Assembly (NCBI RefSeq): GCF_900114975.1
Contig: NZ_FOUU01000002.1
Coordinates: forward strand, 232,649-296,648
DNA length: 64,000 bases
Origin: Thermodesulforhabdus norvegica
GTDB lineage: Bacteria; Desulfobacterota; Syntrophobacteria; Syntrophobacterales; Thermodesulforhabdaceae
Direction of reading: 5' to 3'
The position numbers were made by a program, and so were the translations under genes. This document shows positions 59,953-64,000 of the stretch, piece after piece. Every line of letters starts with the position of its first letter. The first letter of the stretch is position 1. Under the pieces are notes generated by a model. It saw nothing but the letters and a program-made list of their open reading frames with translations, ran no database searches and had not been told where the DNA came from.

Positions 59953-61059
59953 ATGACCGAAGCGGTAATAGTTGACACAGGACGGCTGGTTAAGATTGAC
60001 GGGAAAAGATCTCTCCCGGCCATGTACGTCAGGCTGGGGGGGATTAGCTTATTGAGGCGGCAGGTTGAAGCGCTTAAGGCTGCGGGTTTTAACAGGGTCG
60101 TTTTCATAAGCCGGGAATCGGCAGAAAATATTGATCGTGCTCTTAATCGGCCCACGCCTGTTTCAGATGGCGACTTTTGCTTCCGGGTTGTAAATTACGG
60201 TGATTATGAAAGTATAAAAAATCTGGCGTCAGGGTCGTCTCTGATTGTTCCTTCTGACATGTTTCTTACCGTTCCTCTTGTCCGTCTGATTAAGGGGGGC
60301 ATGAGTGAGAAGCCCCGTTACGAGGGCCCGATAATATTTATTCGAACAAGAGAAGATGTCGAACGGGTTGAGGAATATCTCTATCAAAGTCTTTTTAGCC
60401 CTACGGACAGTTTTCTTACGAGAAAGATTAACAGAAAGGTATCGATAGCCATAACCCGGCGTCTCAGTTCACTACCCCTGCATCCCAATCACATAACGAT
60501 TTTCAACTTTATCCTGGGGGTCACAGGGGGACTTCTTCTGTTTTGCCGAAGTCATACCGTTACGATTATCGGGACGCTTCTGTTTTTGTTGAGCTCAATA
60601 CTGGATGGATGTGACGGTGAATTGGCCCGCCTGAGGTATCAAAGGAGCAGATTTGGAGGACTCCTGGATGTGGTAACGGACAATATTGTTCACTGGGTGG
60701 TTTTTTCGGGCCTGACCTACCGGTCCGTTACGATTTCCGGCTTCTTGCCCTATGGAGTGTTGGGTCTTTCGCTGATATTTTCGAGTATAGCGGCCTTTTT
60801 GTTTTCCCTTTACGCTTCGACCTGGGGTGACCGGGGTTGCAGACCCTCCGCAGGGCTTCTTTTCTCTGAAAGTCCCTTAAGTGAGTTGTCCCCCGATTCC
60901 GGCATTCTGGACAGGATAGCCAACAGAGACTTTGCGTACCTTCTCGTGGTCTTGTCGATTTTGGGACGCCTTGAGTGGTTCCTCCTTGTGGGTGGCTTTG
61001 GTGCCCCCATTTTTGCATTCCTGTTATTCCGCTCTCTTAAACTGCGGGGGGTATTGTGA
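59953..61059 (+). CDS. CDP-alcohol phosphatidyltransferase fused to a degenerate nucleotidyltransferase domain
   Basis: 368 residues. The N-terminal 165 residues resemble a sugar-nucleotidyltransferase fold but lack the G-x-G-T-R loop. The C-terminal part has five to six TM segments and the exact CDP-alcohol phosphotransferase signature DGCDGELAR followed by G-x3-D-x3-D (FGGLLDVVTD). This order recalls bifunctional IPCT/DIPP synthases that make di-myo-inositol phosphate in thermophiles. The next gene supplies an intact nucleotidyltransferase, so the two may form one pathway. ATG 59953 has AAGGA six bases upstream. Confidence 0.82.
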   Translation: MTEAVIVDTGRLVKIDGKRSLPAMYVRLGGISLLRRQVEALKAAGFNRVVFISRESAENIDRALNRPTPVSDGDFCFRVVNYGDYESIKNLASGSSLIVPSDMFLTVPLVRLIKGGMSEKPRYEGPIIFIRTREDVERVEEYLYQSLFSPTDSFLTRKINRKVSIAITRRLSSLPLHPNHITIFNFILGVTGGLLLFCRSHTVTIIGTLLFLLSSILDGCDGELARLRYQRSRFGGLLDVVTDNIVHWVVFSGLTYRSVTISGFLPYGVLGLSLIFSSIAAFLFSLYASTWGDRGCRPSAGLLFSESPLSELSPDSGILDRIANRDFAYLLVVLSILGRLEWFLLVGGFGAPIFAFLLFRSLKLRGVL

Positions 61060-61826
61060 TGATTGCGGATTTTCCCGATACGGCCGTAATCCTTGCGGCA
61101 GGGCAGGGTACCCGCCTGCTTCCCTATACTAAAGATCATCCCAAGTGCATGTTGCCGTTCGATGGTGTTCCGCTGATATCCCTTCAAATTCGATGCTTTC
61201 TCATGTGTGGTATTGAAAGAATCGTTGTTGTTACCGGTTATGGATCGGAAGTTGTGGAAGACTGGCTTGGCGACAGTGTAGAATACGTTCACAATGCAGA
61301 CTTCCAGACCACTTCCAGCATGTATTCTCTGTGGCTCGGCCTTTCGAAGGTGGATAAGGGCTGTTTTATATTGAATTCGGATGTCCTGTTTCATCCGGAA
61401 ATACTCAGGCGGCTTGCTACGGATCCCCATTCTGAAGCCCTTGCCATGGATTTCGACGCCCATCTCAACGAAGAGGAAATGAAGGTGAAGGTCGAAGGAA
61501 GCCGTGTGGTCGCCTTAAGCAAGTCGCTCAGGGACGGTCACGGAGAAAACGTAGGGCTTCTGAAGTTTTCGGCTTACGGAAAGCAACGTTTACAAGAGAC
61601 CATAGGGCTCCTTCTTGAACAGGGTTTTAGAAAAGAGATGGTTCCCTTTGCTGTGGACAGGCTTGCGGCGGAGATGTACATAGAAGCCGTTCCCGTGGCC
61701 GGGCTTCCCTGGATAGAGATAGATTTTCCGGAAGATTATGAAAGAGCTTTAAATGAGATTTTTCCGAGAATTCGGGGAGACATTGCGGGGTTTGAGGTAG
61801 ATCGTAGATGGCCGAAGTATCCGTAA
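61059..61826 (+). CDS. Sugar/alcohol-phosphate nucleotidyltransferase
   Basis: 255 residues with an intact nucleotide-binding loop AVILAAGQGTRLLPYTKDHP and KCMLPFDGVPLI, a metal-site Asp in FILNSDVLF, and a product-site IEIDFPEDYERA near the end. It resembles phosphocholine or inositol-phosphate cytidylyltransferases. Its start overlaps the stop of the CDP-alcohol transferase gene (TGATG), so the enzymes are probably made together: one makes the CDP-activated alcohol, the other transfers it. Confidence 0.88.
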   Translation: MIADFPDTAVILAAGQGTRLLPYTKDHPKCMLPFDGVPLISLQIRCFLMCGIERIVVVTGYGSEVVEDWLGDSVEYVHNADFQTTSSMYSLWLGLSKVDKGCFILNSDVLFHPEILRRLATDPHSEALAMDFDAHLNEEEMKVKVEGSRVVALSKSLRDGHGENVGLLKFSAYGKQRLQETIGLLLEQGFRKEMVPFAVDRLAAEMYIEAVPVAGLPWIEIDFPEDYERALNEIFPRIRGDIAGFEVDRRWPKYP

Positions 61827-64000
61827 TTGTAAGAACCAAGGATCGCCCAAAGCTTCTGATTCATGCACTTGAAAGTATTGCCCGCCAGACTTATTCGTCC
61901 TGCGAAGTGATTATTGTGAACGACGGTGGAGAGGACCCTGATATTTCCCGTATCGAGGAGATACTCGGAGGTAAGTTTAAGTATTGCAGAATTGACGAGT
62001 CAAAAGGAAGGGCCCGCGCGGCCAATGTCGGCATAAGTGCCTCAACGGGTCGATATGTCGCCTTTCTGGATGATGATGATGAATTCTATCCGGATCACCT
62101 TGAAGTCCTGGTGAGATGCCTTAACGAAACGGATTTCCGGGGAGCCTATACGGGCTGTCGGCATGTGCTGAAATCTTATGATCCGGATAAAGGCGAATTT
62201 GTGGTGAAAAGAGTCATTACCGAGTTTGGACGTGACTTCAGCTTTCCCTTGCTCCTTTTCGAAAATTACATACCCCTTATATCGGTACTTCTGGATCGAA
62301 AGACGCTGGAAGAAATCGGCGGTTTTGACGAGGAACTGGAAGTTTTTGAAGACTGGGACATGCTTATACGTTTTTCCAGGCGTACCCCTCTGGTTTATGT
62401 CCCGAAGGTAACCTGCCAGTACAATGCGTGGTCCAGAAATACGCAGAAGGCCGCCTTCGGGGGATTTGATCACAGGGATGTCTACCTTAAGGTAATAAGG
62501 AAACACCGGGATCTTTTTACTCCGGAGTTTATAACCTTCTGGCAGTTTCACGAGAAGAAGGTTTTGGAGCAGCACTACGGTGAACTTCTGAACTCTCTTA
62601 ACCGGGAAAACCACTCGTTAAGACAGGAAGTTGATCTGCTGAGAAGGGATAACGAGAACCTGAAAGAGTGGTGTTCCAATCTGGAAACCGCCAGAAGACA
62701 ATTGCTTGATGAACTCCGTACGGTAAGGGATAGCCTTGCCGGAGTTGAAACGGATTATCAAAGAATAAGCCGCGAGCTTGAATTGATCCAGAAAAGCTTC
62801 GGATGGAGGCTTATTTCCGGCTACCGTGCTCTTACATCAAGATTGTTTCCTGAAGGAACGGTCCGCGGGAGAGCTTATTCCACAGCTCTTTCCGCAGTAA
62901 AGGGTCTCCTGGAACGGACCGTAAGTGCCGGACACAAAATAAAAAGCGTCGATAAGCCGGTGGGCTCTGGCAGAAGTGTGAATCAGGAGCTTTCGGTCTG
63001 TTTCATTGTGAACCATCTGGATGGGGGACAGCGGTATCGCGGCTATCACATGTCGGAATATCTCGGTATTGCCGGCATTAAGGCTTCCGTGATTCCCGAT
63101 AACGAATTACCTGCAAGAGCCGACGAGGTCTTTCGTCACAGCGTTGTTGTGCTTTATCGACTTTTCTATTCTCCCTTGATTGATGATATCGTTAAAACCT
63201 GCAAGAAAAACGATATTACCGTGGTGTACGATATTGACGACTATATTTTCGACGATGAGGCTCTTCCTTATCTTAACGTTAGGGGTGTTTCGAAAGACGA
63301 GCTCAGACAGGTCATCAGGAACCACCGGAAGGCAATGGATCTTTGCGATATCTGCCTGGTACCTACAGAGGCCTTATCCCGGCTCGTAAGCGCTACTGGA
63401 AAAAAGGCTTACGTAATTCGTAATGCTCTGTCATCGGAAGTGATAAACATTTCAGAAAATGCTTACGCCCTGAAGGAAACGAACAATTCCAGAATCTACA
63501 TAGGCTATTTCAGCGGGACCACAACCCACGATCAGGATTTTCTGGTGGCCTCCGAAGCGTTGCTCGCCATCCTGGAGCATCACCCTGATGTCGACCTTTT
63601 AATAGGCGGACATCTCAAGCTGGACGCTCGTTTCGACAGATGGATTGAAAAAAGACGGGTCAGATTTCTACCCTATGTTCACTGGAGATACCTTCCTTAC
63701 AATATAGCCAGGGCCGACATTAACATCGTTCCTCTGGTTCAAAACGTATTCAATGATGCAAAGAGCGAATTAAAGTACTTTGAAGCGGCGCTTTTAAGAA
63801 TCCCTACTGTGGCATCTCCCACCGAATCTTATCGCTTCGCTATTCGATCCGGAGAAAACGGTTTCCTGGCTGACGGAACCGAGGAATGGGTAAAGTATCT
63901 TGAGCTACTGGTGACCAATCCGGATCTTAGAAAAAACATCGGTGAGAAGGCATACTTCCATACGATGAACACCTATTCTCCAAAAGCCATGGCGCCCCGG
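61808..64000 (+). CDS. Two-domain glycosyltransferase (GT2 plus GT4-like), 3' end outside window
   Basis: At least 731 residues, open at the right edge. The N-terminal GT2 domain has VSVIVRTKDRPKLL, VIIVNDGGEDP, FLDDDDEFYPDHL (metal-binding DxD) and VFEDWDMLIRFS. A coiled coil of about 80 residues (260-340) ends with FGWRLISGYR. The C-terminal part (from about 395) is GT-B/GT4-like: VVYDIDDYIFDDE, YIGYFSGTTTHDQDF and SELKYFEAALLRIPTVASP. It overlaps the preceding gene by 19 bases. It probably builds a surface polysaccharide or protein glycan; the acceptor is unknown. Confidence 0.9.
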   Translation, partial: MAEVSVIVRTKDRPKLLIHALESIARQTYSSCEVIIVNDGGEDPDISRIEEILGGKFKYCRIDESKGRARAANVGISASTGRYVAFLDDDDEFYPDHLEVLVRCLNETDFRGAYTGCRHVLKSYDPDKGEFVVKRVITEFGRDFSFPLLLFENYIPLISVLLDRKTLEEIGGFDEELEVFEDWDMLIRFSRRTPLVYVPKVTCQYNAWSRNTQKAAFGGFDHRDVYLKVIRKHRDLFTPEFITFWQFHEKKVLEQHYGELLNSLNRENHSLRQEVDLLRRDNENLKEWCSNLETARRQLLDELRTVRDSLAGVETDYQRISRELELIQKSFGWRLISGYRALTSRLFPEGTVRGRAYSTALSAVKGLLERTVSAGHKIKSVDKPVGSGRSVNQELSVCFIVNHLDGGQRYRGYHMSEYLGIAGIKASVIPDNELPARADEVFRHSVVVLYRLFYSPLIDDIVKTCKKNDITVVYDIDDYIFDDEALPYLNVRGVSKDELRQVIRNHRKAMDLCDICLVPTEALSRLVSATGKKAYVIRNALSSEVINISENAYALKETNNSRIYIGYFSGTTTHDQDFLVASEALLAILEHHPDVDLLIGGHLKLDARFDRWIEKRRVRFLPYVHWRYLPYNIARADINIVPLVQNVFNDAKSELKYFEAALLRIPTVASPTESYRFAIRSGENGFLADGTEEWVKYLELLVTNPDLRKNIGEKAYFHTMNTYSPKAMAPR

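Overview
The window looks like a chromosome segment from an anaerobic Desulfobacterota (deltaproteobacterial) sulfate reducer or a close syntrophic relative. The grounds are a sigma-54-rich two-component repertoire, an HdrABC-type operon, cysteine-rich PAS domains, TSUP and SLC13 anion transporters, and small families typical of that group. This placement is inferred from gene content; no rRNA or other phylogenetic marker is present. I saw no tRNA, rRNA, CRISPR array, insertion sequence or prophage. No gene-free stretch reaches 300 bases; the longest gaps (about 190 to 270 bases) hold the promoters listed.

Region 1 (1-14.6 kb). A truncated acyl-CoA dehydrogenase converges on a three-gene minus-strand operon encoding proteins with a shared short 'FAE' motif, which reads out from a sigma-54 promoter. 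Divergent from it is a PAS-type sigma-54 activator followed by a NifX-like protein, a Cache histidine kinase, a stand-alone receiver and a degenerate kinase. A second sigma-54 promoter precedes a CBS-domain protein, a receiver, an SLC13 transporter and another receiver. A third precedes a chemoreceptor, which is followed by a hybrid kinase and a tandem Usp protein.

Region 2 (14.6-37.6 kb). Two large divergent operons start from a shared 269-base control region. This region carries two sigma-54 promoters placed almost symmetrically about a 30-bp palindrome. Leftward: three kinases (one frameshifted), an NtrC-type activator, a receiver and a PEP-synthase-like protein. Rightward: a divergent receiver, a Cache kinase, two receivers, a TSUP transporter with a two-TM partner, a paralogous PEP-synthase-like protein, a GAF kinase, an ADP-forming acyl-CoA synthetase/GNAT fusion and a tandem Usp protein, ending at a strong hairpin.

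Region 3 (37.6-43.2 kb). An NtrC-type activator with its kinase, TrmO, a coiled-repeat/PD-(D/E)XK protein, and a site-2-protease-like membrane protein lacking its catalytic residues.

Region 4 (43.3-54.1 kb). A minus-strand operon with a near-consensus sigma-54 promoter encodes a Cys-rich GcvH-like protein, HdrC, HdrB, a 1494-residue HdrA-GltD-HdrA fusion and a radical SAM protein. Divergent from it are a kinase with an N-terminal Rossmann-like domain and an NtrC-type activator. The simplest reading is a redox-sensing two-component system controlling an NAD(P)H-linked Hdr complex.

Region 5 (54.1-64 kb). Mostly housekeeping genes: archaemetzincin, an RlmL-like methyltransferase, a TIM-barrel isomerase-like protein, a thiamine-binding-type protein, KhpA, a Lon-like protease, a CDP-alcohol phosphatidyltransferase fusion, a nucleotidyltransferase and a glycosyltransferase cut by the window end.

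Taken together, roughly ten kinases, nine stand-alone receivers and four sigma-54 activators lie in about 52 kb. At least six sigma-54 promoters are visible, and no receiver-DNA-binding protein other than the sigma-54 activators is present, so output appears to pass through RpoN.
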